From assembly GCF_009811415.1 (NCBI RefSeq), contig NZ_BLIG01000033.1, forward strand, positions 1-40,883: a DNA stretch of 40,883 nt, read 5' to 3'. This document shows, one piece after another, positions 30,382 through 38,912 of the stretch. Under the pieces are notes generated by a model, which searched no databases, had not been told where the DNA came from, and saw nothing but the letters and a program-made list of their open reading frames with translations. The position numbers were made by a program, and so were the translations under genes. Origin of the DNA: Alteromonas sp. KUL106 (lineage in GTDB: Bacteria; Pseudomonadota; Gammaproteobacteria; Enterobacterales; Alteromonadaceae). Each line of letters starts with the position of its first letter. Position 1 is the stretch's first letter.

Positions 30382-30424
30382 TAGGCCGTTACTTCATTCA
30401 ATAGGCCGTTACTTCATTCAATAG
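30382..30424. repeat. Perfect 20-bp tandem duplication
   Basis: The unit TAGGCCGTTACTTCATTCAA occurs twice in succession (30382-30401, 30402-30421) with three further matching bases. It lies in the divergent gap between blc and the aldo/keto reductase gene and affects no frame. The 250-bp gap shows nothing else I can name. Confidence 0.95.
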
Positions 30425-30618
30425 ACCCTTTCACTCAACATTGGCTCTGACCATACAAAATAAGCTAGCTGTCGTTAGCAGAAATAATTTCGCCTAATCA
30501 AACTTTTATTCTCAGAGCACTCATATTACAGTGCCTCAACGAAAAGCCATGAATAGATACCAATAGCGAGTGCCTTCACGTTTTGTTCACTCGATATTGA
30601 AAATAGGGAGAAGAACAA

Positions 30619-31569
30619 ATGAATGCACATTTTCCACACGCAAGCCGATTAATTTATGGATGCATGGGGCTCGGTGGCGGTTGGAATACCTCATCTGTTA
30701 CAAAAGACGATATACGCCAAGCGCGTTCCATTATCGACACTGTATTGGATTTAGATATCAATGTTTTCGATCACGCTGATATTTATACGTTTGGTAAAGC
30801 CGAAACTGCCTTTGGCGCAGCATTAAAAGAATCACCAGCGTTAAAAGACAGAATGATTATCCAATCAAAATGTGCAATACGCTTTGAGGATGATTTGGGA
30901 CCAAAACGGTATGACTTTTCAGCAAGCCATATTCATAACTCTGTTGAAGGTATTCTATCTCGTTTAGGCATAGACCAGCTCGACGTGCTATTGCTTCACC
31001 GTCCTGACCCTCTGATGGAATTAGAAGAGGTCGCAGGCACCCTCTTGCTTTTGCAGCAGCAGGGGAAAATTAAACACGTTGGCGTATCCAACATGCATGG
31101 TCATCAAATTAGCTATCTTCAATCGGCCCTATCAACGCCTATAGTCGCTAATCAATTAGAAATGAGTTTGAGTTTTAGAGACTGGTTAGAAGACGGTATT
31201 ACCACAAATAGTGCTGCAAACCGAAATATCGGGTACGCTCCTGGAACCCTTGAATACTGCATGATGAACAAGGTACAACTGCAAGCGTGGGGAAGCCTAG
31301 CTCAAGGAAAATATACAGGTGCTAAGGCAGAGACAGCTAAGGATAAGGCCACGGCAGATTTCGTCGCGCAACTGGCCAGTGAATATCAAACGACACCAGA
31401 GGCCATTGTATTGGCTTGGCTTATGCGCCATCCAGCAAATATAGCGCCTGTGTTGGGCAGTACCAACGAAGCAAGAATTAAATCCAGTCAGAAAGCCATG
31501 GACGTCCACCTTACCCGTGAGCATTGGTATAAATTGTTCGAAGTCGCTCGCGGCCAAGAGATGCCATAA
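30619..31569 (+). CDS. Aldo/keto reductase, YdhF-type
   Basis: A 316-residue cytosolic NADPH-dependent oxidoreductase. It shows the family barrel start IYGCMGLGGGWN, the catalytic set Asp/Tyr in INVFDHADIYTFGKAE, Lys in IIQSKCAI and His in LLLHRPDPLME, and the phosphate-binding end IAPVLGSTNEARI. It most resembles E. coli YdhF; the natural substrate is unknown. The ATG follows GGGAGAAGAA. The VOC-domain gene starts 21 bp later on the same strand, so the two are probably co-transcribed. Confidence 0.92.
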   Translation: MNAHFPHASRLIYGCMGLGGGWNTSSVTKDDIRQARSIIDTVLDLDINVFDHADIYTFGKAETAFGAALKESPALKDRMIIQSKCAIRFEDDLGPKRYDFSASHIHNSVEGILSRLGIDQLDVLLLHRPDPLMELEEVAGTLLLLQQQGKIKHVGVSNMHGHQISYLQSALSTPIVANQLEMSLSFRDWLEDGITTNSAANRNIGYAPGTLEYCMMNKVQLQAWGSLAQGKYTGAKAETAKDKATADFVAQLASEYQTTPEAIVLAWLMRHPANIAPVLGSTNEARIKSSQKAMDVHLTREHWYKLFEVARGQEMP

Positions 31570-31590
31570 ATAACTGAAACAGGAATGGGT

Positions 31591-31974
31591 ATGTTAAACG
31601 GCTTTCATCATGTTGCGATTATTTGCAGTGATTATCCTCGCTCTAAGGCATTTTACACCGAGATATTAGGCTTTTCGGTCCTTGACGAAAATTACAGAGA
31701 GGAGAGAGACTCCTACAAATGCGACCTCGTGTTACCCGACGGTAGCCAAGTGGAATTATTTTCGTTTCCCGGCGCCCCTCAAAGACCATCTCGTCCGGAA
31801 GCCCAAGGCCTAAGACACTTGGCTTTTAAAGTGAACAACCTAGATACCGTCATTAATCACTTAACTAACAAGCGGATAGCGTGTGAGCCAGTACGTATCG
31901 ACGAGTACACCGGTAAGCGCTTTACGTTTTTCCAAGATCCAGATGGGCTGCCGTTAGAACTTTACGAATATTAA
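31591..31974 (+). CDS. VOC-superfamily protein, YaeR/GloA2-like
   Basis: A 127-residue glyoxalase-fold protein very close to E. coli YaeR in length and sequence (HHVAIICSDYPRSKAFYTEILGF, ELFSFPGAPQRPSRPEAQGL, FTFFQDPDGLPLELYE). The metal positions are kept: His near the start, Glu in ELFSF, His in LRHLAF, Glu in LELYE. The enzymatic role of YaeR is not established. I choose the second ATG (six bases after AGGA); the first ATG, two codons earlier, would have no spacing. Confidence 0.93.
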   Translation: MLNGFHHVAIICSDYPRSKAFYTEILGFSVLDENYREERDSYKCDLVLPDGSQVELFSFPGAPQRPSRPEAQGLRHLAFKVNNLDTVINHLTNKRIACEPVRIDEYTGKRFTFFQDPDGLPLELYEY

Positions 31975-31995
31975 GTGTTTTTGCGAAAGGTATTG

Positions 31996-32025
31996 ATTGT
32001 CGAGCAACGCCCACTGCTCGACAAT
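31996..32025. terminator. Hairpin between convergent VOC and mscS genes
   Basis: A perfect 11-bp stem (ATTGTCGAGCA and its complement) with an 8-base loop lies between the converging genes. Neither side has a T-run, so it is a weak candidate for intrinsic termination and could protect an mRNA 3' end. Confidence 0.45.
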
Positions 32026-32084
32026 TCATCCAAGCGGCGCACTTGTGCTTAAAAAATCGCAGAGAGTCATACCAAATCGCAATG

Positions 32085-32900
32085 CTAGTCGAGCATTCTT
32101 ACTTCTCGTTGTGGAAATGGAATATCAACGTTATTTTGCTGCAGGGCATTGAAAATTGCTTGGTTTAACGCATAGCGCACCTCAAAGTGTCTAACAGCAG
32201 GAGCCCAAACCCTAATACCAAAATTAATACTGCTATCGCCAAAGTTATCTACACCAACAGCAGGTGATTTTTCGTCACTCACACCGTCAACGGTTTCAAT
32301 GGCACTTTGAATTATCTGAATAACCTCATCCACGTTGCTGGAATACGCCACACCAATTTCCAATTCAATAAGCATGTTCTCTGCAGAATTATGCAGTATT
32401 TCCCCTACAATCAATTTATTGGGAATTTGAATATGAACATTGTCTTCGTCAATCAATATGGTATAGGGAAGCATGACTTGGTCTACAACTCCCGCTACGC
32501 CGCGAACGCGTATCGTATCTCCCACGACGAAAGGGCGAGTAATAATGATGGTAAAACCTGCCGCGTAGTTTGCCAACATACCCTGTATAGCTAACCCCGC
32601 TCCCAATCCGACGGCACCCAAAGCAGCAATCAGCGGCGTAACACTAATACCCACGTTGCCCAGCGCAATAATAATCACAATACCCAGTATCGCTAGCTTG
32701 CACACTCCACCAGTAAACCGACTCAGCGTGACATCAATACTTTTGTTAACCATAAGGTTTTCAACCACATGGCCTATTTTGTTGGCTATCCACCAGCCAA
32801 CAAAGAAAATGATAATTGCACCTACAATTTGAAAGCTATAGGTCACTGCAAATTCAACGAGGGTGTCGTATAGTGCTTGGGCTTGTTTTAATTCATCCAT
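32085..32900 (-). CDS. mscS: Small-conductance mechanosensitive channel
   Basis: MscS opens under membrane tension to release solutes on osmotic downshock. The 271-residue product has three membrane helices (residues about 20-42, 66-86 and 90-120). The third is the glycine/alanine-rich pore helix GAVGLGAGLAIQGMLANYAAG. The cytoplasmic vestibule follows (TRPFVVGDTIRVRG, VHIQIPNKLIVGEILHNS). Length matches the short MscS class (E. coli 286). It ends in a short tail with no extra domain. Confidence 0.95.
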   Translation of the reverse strand: MDELKQAQALYDTLVEFAVTYSFQIVGAIIIFFVGWWIANKIGHVVENLMVNKSIDVTLSRFTGGVCKLAILGIVIIIALGNVGISVTPLIAALGAVGLGAGLAIQGMLANYAAGFTIIITRPFVVGDTIRVRGVAGVVDQVMLPYTILIDEDNVHIQIPNKLIVGEILHNSAENMLIELEIGVAYSSNVDEVIQIIQSAIETVDGVSDEKSPAVGVDNFGDSSINFGIRVWAPAVRHFEVRYALNQAIFNALQQNNVDIPFPQREVRMLD

Positions 32901-33033
32901 TGATGTGTGGGTTCAATTAGCGGTGAGACTTCAATAGATAAAGCTTAAACAACAACGAAGGGAAAAACCAGTGCAAGAATTCAGTCCTACACTGGTATGG
33001 GATTTATAATATCAATTGATGAGAGGTCTTATT

Positions 33034-33105
33034 CTAGGGCGTGTTGATCTTTGCTGTGCACTTTTGCAGACTAAAATTCGTACACCAAAGATCAACACGC
33101 CCTAG
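33034..33105. mobile_element. MITE-like 72-bp element with 20-bp perfect terminal repeats
   Basis: The arms CTAGGGCGTGTTGATCTTTG (33034-33053) and its exact complement (33086-33105) enclose 32 bp with no coding capacity. The outer four bases are CTAG on both sides, which may include a short target duplication. It ends 6 bp before the MFS stop codon. There is no T-run, which argues against a simple terminator. It may be a non-autonomous relic of an insertion sequence; I could not name the parent. Confidence 0.55.
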
Positions 33106-33111
33106 GATCAC

Positions 33112-34380
33112 TTAATTTGCGTATTCGCTTGCTTCAATTTCAGCCAAACGCGCTTTGGTCGGGTTCTTAAGATAATTGTAGACAAGCCCAACAAAAAGCA
33201 GAGCAGCAAACCCTGTCGCCACCATAAAACCGTATTTGGCATCACCGCCATTAGCGTCGCTAACCAGGCCCATAATAAAGGGGCCAGCGGCTGCGCCTGC
33301 GGCAGTAAAGAACAATATTACGCCGGCTACACTTCCGTGTTGATGTTTAGGAAAACAGCTTATCCCTTTTGAATTGAAGGTTGGGTATATTACCGACATG
33401 AAGATGCCTGTCAGAGGGAACAAGAAGAGCGCAATATGCTTTCCACCCCACAGCCCGATACCGAAGCAGAGTACAATAGCACCGGTGAACAACATCAAAA
33501 CCAGTGCCCAGTTGAAACGAGACATCATCCATATTCCGACAAATCGTCCCGCAGCACGAAGTATAAAGAAAGCGGTAACGGAATAAATGGCTAATGTTTG
33601 CGAAAAGCCTTCACTGTAACAATCATAAGTCGCTTTGAGTGTGGTGGCGTCACACACTAAATAGCTTGGCATCCAAACATAAATGGCACTTTCTGCCGCA
33701 ACGTAGAGAAACGCCCCCAAAGAAAAGCCGAGCGCATAGGGGTTTTTAACCAGTTTTAGGCTTTGTGCTATGGATACTTTTTCTTCACCGGCGCCTGTAT
33801 TCCTAGTATACGCAGGGTATTTAACCAACAACGCGCCAACAATAAGGACGGTACATACCCCCCCTGCAATAACGTAAAGCCACTGCCAAGCAACGCCCTG
33901 ATGGATAAGGTAGGCCACAATTAACGGGCCTATAATTGCGCCCACGCCAAAAAAGGCTTCTGCACCGTTCATTGTCGCTGTGTGCTGTTTTGTGGATGAT
34001 GATATATCACCAATCAGCGCGAGGGCACCTGTCTTGAATATGCCCACGGCAACGCCTGAAAGACTCATTAAACTAACAATTAGCATGAAGTCATTCGCAA
34101 TTAGGAAGCTGTAACACGCAAGCCCAAAGAGCGCTAGCCCTATGATGATAGTAGGTTTTCTACCTAGTTTGTCTGCCAAGAAGCCTAAGAATAAGCCCGA
34201 TAACGCGATACCCAACATTGGGAGTGAATGCATCAAGCTAGCTTGCGCATTAGTGACCGAAAACGCCACTTTTACTTCTTTTATTATCTCGCCTACAGAA
34301 TCTGATGTCATTGCGAACATCATAAACATTAGGTACGTCAACCACCTGATAATTCTGCTACTAGAGTCATGATTAGGCAT
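33112..34380 (-). CDS. MFS transporter, probable sugar uptake
   Basis: A 422-residue inner-membrane protein with about 12 hydrophobic segments. The MFS loop 2-3 signature GFLADKLGRKPTI lies between helices 2 and 3. The ATG chosen follows GGTGAG by seven bases; the open frame extends 6 codons further to a GTG that would overlap this site. It diverges from the amylosucrase gene, so sugar (perhaps sucrose or glucose) transport is a reasonable inference, but no residue shows the substrate. A perfect 10-bp inverted repeat lies just before it. Confidence 0.85.
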   Translation of the reverse strand: MPNHDSSSRIIRWLTYLMFMMFAMTSDSVGEIIKEVKVAFSVTNAQASLMHSLPMLGIALSGLFLGFLADKLGRKPTIIIGLALFGLACYSFLIANDFMLIVSLMSLSGVAVGIFKTGALALIGDISSSTKQHTATMNGAEAFFGVGAIIGPLIVAYLIHQGVAWQWLYVIAGGVCTVLIVGALLVKYPAYTRNTGAGEEKVSIAQSLKLVKNPYALGFSLGAFLYVAAESAIYVWMPSYLVCDATTLKATYDCYSEGFSQTLAIYSVTAFFILRAAGRFVGIWMMSRFNWALVLMLFTGAIVLCFGIGLWGGKHIALFLFPLTGIFMSVIYPTFNSKGISCFPKHQHGSVAGVILFFTAAGAAAGPFIMGLVSDANGGDAKYGFMVATGFAALLFVGLVYNYLKNPTKARLAEIEASEYAN

Positions 34381-34404
34381 ATTCTGTCTCACCAACACAC
34401 TGTT

Positions 34405-34426
34405 GAAAGGTTAAACTTAACCTTTC
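34405..34426. promoter_or_regulatory. Palindrome before the MFS gene, operator candidate
   Basis: The 10-bp arms GAAAGGTTAA and TTAACCTTTC are perfect and separated by two bases. They sit 25 bp before the MFS start in the divergent MFS/amylosucrase region. It could be a regulator site or a leader hairpin. Confidence 0.45.
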
Positions 34427-34505
34427 TTAAATTCATAAAAACACGTTCACTGTTAAACGTATTCATTTAGTTAAAAATAACGATTTAATAACCTTGAAAA
34501 ATCAG

Positions 34506-34519
34506 CTTAATCGTTTAAG
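34506..34519. promoter_or_regulatory. LacI-type operator-like site
   Basis: CTTAATCGTTTAAG is symmetric around a central CG except at one pair, the form seen in many LacI/GalR-family operators. A related half, TGTTAAACGTATTC, lies near 34451-34464. Both are in the divergent MFS/amylosucrase promoter region. No LacI gene is in the window. Confidence 0.35.
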
Positions 34520-34610
34520 ATAAAAGTTAACAGAATTTAAAAAGCCTGTAAACCCGATAATTCGGCTAGGCTAATTTAGCATACAAATGCGTAACATTTT
34601 GGAGTTTTCT

Positions 34611-36560
34611 ATGAGCTATGCTGCTGACAGTGGTGTATGTTTAGACCGAATCTTGGCATCGACCGATTTATCTGGCCTTACAAAGAAAGATGCGACTACA
34701 TTTACTCGTAGATTAAAGGCACATTTTCCTCGCCTTTTCGAAAAGTATACTTATGTCTATGGTCATCAGTACGACTGCTATTTTCATTTACAAAAACTCG
34801 TTGAAATTTTAAGAGACGGTTTAAAAGATAGAAAAGCCGCACTCAAAAAGTTAGACAGTGAGCGCTTAGACTCTCCTCTGTGGTATCGCGATGAAGAACA
34901 AGTCGGCATGGCGTGTTATGTGGATTTGATGGGACCAACCCTAAACGATCTTCACGATAAAATTGATTACTTTAAGGCACTCGGTGTTACCTACGTTCAC
35001 CTCATGCCTTTATACGATGCGCCTAAAGGTGATAGTGACGGTGGGTATGCCGTGTCAGACTACCGAAAGGTAAACCCAACTTTAGGGACTGTGAAAGATT
35101 TAGAAAGGCTCGCAGCTGCACTACAAAAAGAAGGGATCAACCTGGTTCTTGATTTCGTTTTCAACCATACCTCGGATGAACACGCTTGGGCTAAAGCGGC
35201 ATTAGACGGTGACAAGCAATATCAAAATTATTATTACTTGTTTGATGACCGAACAATTCCAGATCAATACGAACATACCCTTCGAGAAATATTTCCGCAG
35301 GTGAGAAGAGGCAGTTTTACCTTCAATGCGCAAATGGAAAAATGGGTATGGACAACGTTTAATAGCTTTCAATGGGACCTAAACTACAGCAACCCAGAAG
35401 TATTTAACGCGATTACGTCAGAGATGCTCTTTTTAGCAAATTTAGGCTGTGCTGCGTTACGCTTAGACGCACTGGCATTTATATGGAAAGAACTTGGCAC
35501 TGATTGCGAAAATCAGGAAAAGGCGCACGTACTTATCCAAGCGTTCAATTGCTGTCTACAAATAGTAGCGCCCGCGGTTGTATTTAAGTCAGAGGCTATC
35601 GTGCACCCTGACGAAGTGGTGAAATATATCGACAAGGACGAGTGTCAGCTTTCTTATAACCCATTGCTTATGGCCTTATTATGGAATTCGCTGGCAACGC
35701 GAAAAACGCGACTTCTCACCAGCTCAATGAAGAAAAGTTTTGCCATATCTGATGACTGTACATGGGTTAACTATGTGCGTTGCCATGATGATATCGGCTG
35801 GACCTTTGATGACGCTGTCGCCCATCAAATTGGCATTAACTCGTTTGATCACCGCTTTTTCCTTAATCAATTTTATACGGGACGGTTTGAAGGCAGCTTT
35901 GCCAACGGTGTACCTTTCGCTGAAAACCCGTCAAACGGTGATTGTCGGGTATGCGGTTCCCTTGCCTCATTATGCGGTTTAGAAGGTGCACTAGAAAATA
36001 ACGATGCTCACGGTATAGATGAAGCGGTTAAGCGAATGCTATTACTGTATGGTATTACTTTTAGCATTGGTGGTATTCCTCTGCTTTATTCAAGTGACGA
36101 GATAGGCAAGTTAAACGACTATAGCTATCGTGATGATGACAGCAAAAAGCACGATGACAGATGGGTTAACCGCATTGCGGTTACTAACCAAGATACCGCG
36201 CTTGCATTAGGAGAGAATTCACCTTCAACACCAGCAGAAGTAGCTAGCCTAAGAGTATTCAATGGCCTGCAACATATGATAAAGATAAGAAAGCAGCATG
36301 CTATTTTCGGTCAGTCTAAAACCCACATACTAGACACTGAAAACCAGCATTGTTTTGCCTTTTTGCGAGAAAATGCAGAAGGACAAAAACTCCTTGTCAT
36401 TTGTAACTTTAGCGAACATCCTCAGTCACTATCACGTAGCATTTTAGCTACACTTAAGCATTCGACAAGTACAGATTTGCTGACTGACGATACTGTCGAG
36501 ATAAACTCGACAGCACTTCTACTCGCGCCATTTCAACAAATGTGGCTCCTTCCTGCTTAA
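34611..36560 (+). CDS. Amylosucrase (GH13_4)
   Basis: Amylosucrase transfers glucose from sucrose to an alpha-1,4-glucan and releases fructose; the related sucrose hydrolases only cleave. The 649-residue product has the catalytic nucleophile Asp286 (RLDALAFIWKELGT), acid/base Glu328 (FKSEAIVHPDEV) and Asp393 (CHDDIGWTF, with His392). These are the same residue numbers as in the well-studied Neisseria enzyme. No signal peptide is seen, so it is cytosolic and needs an importer, fitting the divergent MFS gene. The start ATG follows GGAG by six bases; an upstream in-frame ATG would add 8 residues. An amylosucrase is known from Alteromonas macleodii. Confidence 0.94.
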   Translation: MSYAADSGVCLDRILASTDLSGLTKKDATTFTRRLKAHFPRLFEKYTYVYGHQYDCYFHLQKLVEILRDGLKDRKAALKKLDSERLDSPLWYRDEEQVGMACYVDLMGPTLNDLHDKIDYFKALGVTYVHLMPLYDAPKGDSDGGYAVSDYRKVNPTLGTVKDLERLAAALQKEGINLVLDFVFNHTSDEHAWAKAALDGDKQYQNYYYLFDDRTIPDQYEHTLREIFPQVRRGSFTFNAQMEKWVWTTFNSFQWDLNYSNPEVFNAITSEMLFLANLGCAALRLDALAFIWKELGTDCENQEKAHVLIQAFNCCLQIVAPAVVFKSEAIVHPDEVVKYIDKDECQLSYNPLLMALLWNSLATRKTRLLTSSMKKSFAISDDCTWVNYVRCHDDIGWTFDDAVAHQIGINSFDHRFFLNQFYTGRFEGSFANGVPFAENPSNGDCRVCGSLASLCGLEGALENNDAHGIDEAVKRMLLLYGITFSIGGIPLLYSSDEIGKLNDYSYRDDDSKKHDDRWVNRIAVTNQDTALALGENSPSTPAEVASLRVFNGLQHMIKIRKQHAIFGQSKTHILDTENQHCFAFLRENAEGQKLLVICNFSEHPQSLSRSILATLKHSTSTDLLTDDTVEINSTALLLAPFQQMWLLPA

Positions 36561-36895
36561 TGACGCTTCTCTACGTTGAGCCCAACTAAGTCCTGGCTTT
36601 GGCCAAGAAACTCGTTGGGCGCCTCCTTGGCAAATTATTTAACTTTATAAAAGCCAATAACTTAGCAAGTATCCCGTTTTTTCAAAGGCAGTAAAAAAAA
36701 TAGCCACTATAATTATGGTAGTGGCTATTTTTTCGCACGCTTTAAGGTGAACTGCGTTCTAGACCAATAAAAGCAAAGGGAGTAGAAAAAATACATGTGC
36801 TGTTAAGTATGGTTTAGTTCTTGCTAAATCCATCGCAGTACATCTCAGAATTAGCCGCCGGCAGAATTCGGATTATGTCATAAGGATATGTTCAC
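36561..36895. other. Intergenic region after amylosucrase
   Basis: This 335-bp gap holds the amylosucrase terminator and must contain the promoter of the small CPXCG gene. I found no further gene, RNA or repeat in it. Confidence 0.5.
36695..36735 (+). terminator. Terminator after amylosucrase
   Basis: A stem of TAGCCACTA and its complement, extended by A/T pairs to 15 bp, with a 9-base loop and a T-run. It lies about 135 bp past the stop codon and would work on either strand. Confidence 0.85.
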
Positions 36896-37123
36896 ATGGT
36901 AACGGATAATAAAATGCAAAGTGACTGCACATTAGAGTATATGTGCCCCTATTGCGGGGCTATAAACAATTTTCACCTCAACAGCATTCGCGATATGTAT
37001 TACGAGCAGCATGAGTCCTGCGGTTGCTGCAATAAGGTGTTAAGCCTTACCCCAGCGGACGGTATAGCAGGCAGTATAAACCTCATCGTCGATGAAATTA
37101 TTAACGACAATGTGATTAAGTAG
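36896..37123 (+). CDS. Small CPXCG-type cysteine-rich protein
   Basis: A 75-residue protein with CPYCG near residue 17 and CGCC near residue 42. The four cysteines form a probable zinc ribbon of the family named for its CPXCG motif. The C-terminal part (GIAGSINLIVDEIINDN) is likely a strand and helix. The family has no assigned function. AAGGA lies about 10 bases before the ATG. It has its own terminator immediately downstream, so it seems to be a single-gene unit. Confidence 0.8.
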   Translation: MVTDNKMQSDCTLEYMCPYCGAINNFHLNSIRDMYYEQHESCGCCNKVLSLTPADGIAGSINLIVDEIINDNVIK

Positions 37124-37155
37124 CCGCAAACCCGTGGTTACTTTCTTTGTTAAAC

Positions 37156-37185
37156 AAAAAAACCGCTGAATTCAGCGGTTTTTTT
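37156..37185. terminator. Bidirectional terminator between the CPXCG gene and folE
   Basis: A perfect palindrome of 15-base halves: seven A, CCGCTGAA, then the complement with seven T. It should end transcription from both converging genes. Confidence 0.92.
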
Positions 37186-37206
37186 CATGTTAGCGACGAA
37201 GCTTGT

Positions 37207-37890
37207 TTAGCGAAAAAAATCTCGCTTCAATTCACTATCAGTAAGGAAGCGGCCGCCCAATGCAGACGTTTTTGTGTATGAATTCGTATCTCGAATCCCT
37301 CGGGCCTTAACGCAGTAGTGTGTTGCATTGATACTCACCGCGACGTCTTCAGTATTTGTCAGCGTTTGTAGCGCAACAAGTACTTGCTGAGTCAAACGCT
37401 CTTGCACCTGGGGACGCTGCGCAAAAAAGCCTACAAGCCTGTTAATTTTCGATAGACCAATTACTGTGTCTTTCGGAATATAAGATACCGTCGCAGTACC
37501 GTCGATAGTCACAAAATGATGTTCGCACGTGCTTGTCAGACTAATATCTGACACCTGCACCGGCTGGTCAATCTGCATCTTGTTTTCGATGGCTGTGATT
37601 TTTGGAAACTTTCGATAATCGAGCCCACCAAAAATCTCGTTAACGTACATCTTAGCGATGCGTGCTGGTGTGTCACACAGGCTATCATCTGATAGGTCAA
37701 GACCCAGCGTATCCATGACGTCACGCATGGCACTTTCAATCCGTTTCCGCTTTTGGTCATCTGTCAACCCATTAGCCACCATGGGGGTTTCCAATCCTCT
37801 GGCTTCTAATGCTTCTCGTACACGTTGTGCTGGCTCTGATATAGAGGGGTCTAGTGCGTCGCGCACAATTACCGCTTCTTTTGCTAACAT
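37207..37890 (-). CDS. folE: GTP cyclohydrolase I
   Basis: Makes 7,8-dihydroneopterin triphosphate from GTP, the first step to folate and other pterins. The 227-residue product has the zinc cysteines in TSTCEHHF and HYCVKARG, the catalytic histidine region [10 protein letters not shown], and the family segment [24 protein letters not shown]. An N-terminal extension of about 40 residues precedes the conserved core. It diverges from folM, so both genes probably serve pterin synthesis. Confidence 0.97.
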   Translation of the reverse strand: MLAKEAVIVRDALDPSISEPAQRVREALEARGLETPMVANGLTDDQKRKRIESAMRDVMDTLGLDLSDDSLCDTPARIAKMYVNEIFGGLDYRKFPKITAIENKMQIDQPVQVSDISLTSTCEHHFVTIDGTATVSYIPKDTVIGLSKINRLVGFFAQRPQVQERLTQQVLVALQTLTNTEDVAVSINATHYCVKARGIRDTNSYTKTSALGGRFLTDSELKRDFFR

Positions 37891-38052
37891 TCGATTATCC
37901 GTTGTTACTGCTTTTTTTGAACTTCTACGCTTAAATGCTCGTAAAGGTTCGGTTATACAACAACATGACTTTAATTTAATGTTGTTGCTACCTTAGGTAT
38001 TACTAACACACAATAGTAAAACTGCGACCGCTTAGTTAAAAAGGAAATCATT

Positions 38053-38760
38053 TTGAAATCACCCGTACTTATAACAGGCGCTAGCCAACGTCTTGGTCTA
38101 GCCATGGCCGAAAGTTTGCTTGAACAAGGCCAGCATGTTGTGGTGACGTACCGAACATTCCGCTCGAGCATCACGATGCTTAAGGACAAAGGCGCGACAG
38201 TCTTACATGCAGATTTTAGCACCGAGGCGGCTATTGATCGAGCAATTGATGAGATTAAAGCAATCAGTAACACCTATCGAGCTATTATTCATAATGCATC
38301 TGATTGGGCGCAAGAAAAAGACAACAGCGATAAGCAAAGCTTAATAGAGCGAATGATGATGATTCACGCTATCGCTCCGTACCGTATCAATTTAGCGCTT
38401 GAAAAAGCATTGTGCGACCACGAGGGGCAAGCTGACATCATTCACATGACTGATTATATTCAAGAAACGGGCAGTGAAAAACACATGGCCTATGCAGCGA
38501 GTAAAGCAGCACTCCACAACCTGACCCTATCCTTTGCTAAAAAACTCGCCCCGCAAGTAAAAGTAAACAGTATTGCCCCTGCTTTGCTTATGTTTAACGA
38601 AGGTGACGACGACGTGTACAAGAAAAAGGCATTAGGAAAATCATTGCTAGAGATTGTGCCAGGGGCACAAGAAGCCGTAAAAGCCATGAACTACTTATTT
38701 GATAGCGATTACGTGACAGGGCAAACACTTCACCTTAATGGTGGACGGCATTTAAAATAG
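38053..38760 (+). CDS. folM: Dihydromonapterin reductase FolM
   Basis: An SDR-family NADPH enzyme that reduces dihydromonapterin to tetrahydromonapterin and can also reduce dihydrofolate weakly. The 235-residue product begins with the nucleotide fold LITGASQRLGLAMAE. FolM marks are YRTFRSSI, IIHNASDW, YAASKAAL (catalytic Tyr and Lys), LAPQVKVNSIAPALLMFNEGDDD and the end GQTLHLNGGRHLK. The start is TTG, placed after AAGGAAA with normal spacing; no ATG is near. It diverges from folE with a 162-bp gap in which no operator was recognised. Confidence 0.94.
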   Translation: MKSPVLITGASQRLGLAMAESLLEQGQHVVVTYRTFRSSITMLKDKGATVLHADFSTEAAIDRAIDEIKAISNTYRAIIHNASDWAQEKDNSDKQSLIERMMMIHAIAPYRINLALEKALCDHEGQADIIHMTDYIQETGSEKHMAYAASKAALHNLTLSFAKKLAPQVKVNSIAPALLMFNEGDDDVYKKKALGKSLLEIVPGAQEAVKAMNYLFDSDYVTGQTLHLNGGRHLK

Positions 38761-38786
38761 AGAACGCTGCCTTTTGAATAACGTTT

Positions 38787-38807
38787 ATACCAATCCGCAT
38801 AGATAAT
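38787..38807. repeat. Solo arm of the dispersed inverted-repeat element
   Basis: The 21 bases match the left arm at 14671-14691 exactly. No complementary arm follows, so this is a half copy. It lies in the 152-bp gap between folM and aguA. Confidence 0.75.
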
Positions 38808-38912
38808 AAAGTAATCGTCACCGCCAAATAATTTCATCGCCATTTGCCTTGGTCTCATAGTGATGCATGGCTATAATCCCAACCCTAATTTAACGTACTT
38901 GGAATTTTTACT

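Noticed and set aside
32081..32097. ATGCTAGTCGAGCAT hairpin at the mscS stop, as a copy of the dispersed repeat
   Set aside because: The nearby ATACCAAATCGCAATG only loosely resembles the ATACCAATCCGCAT arm and the stem is short, so I do not count it as a third copy.
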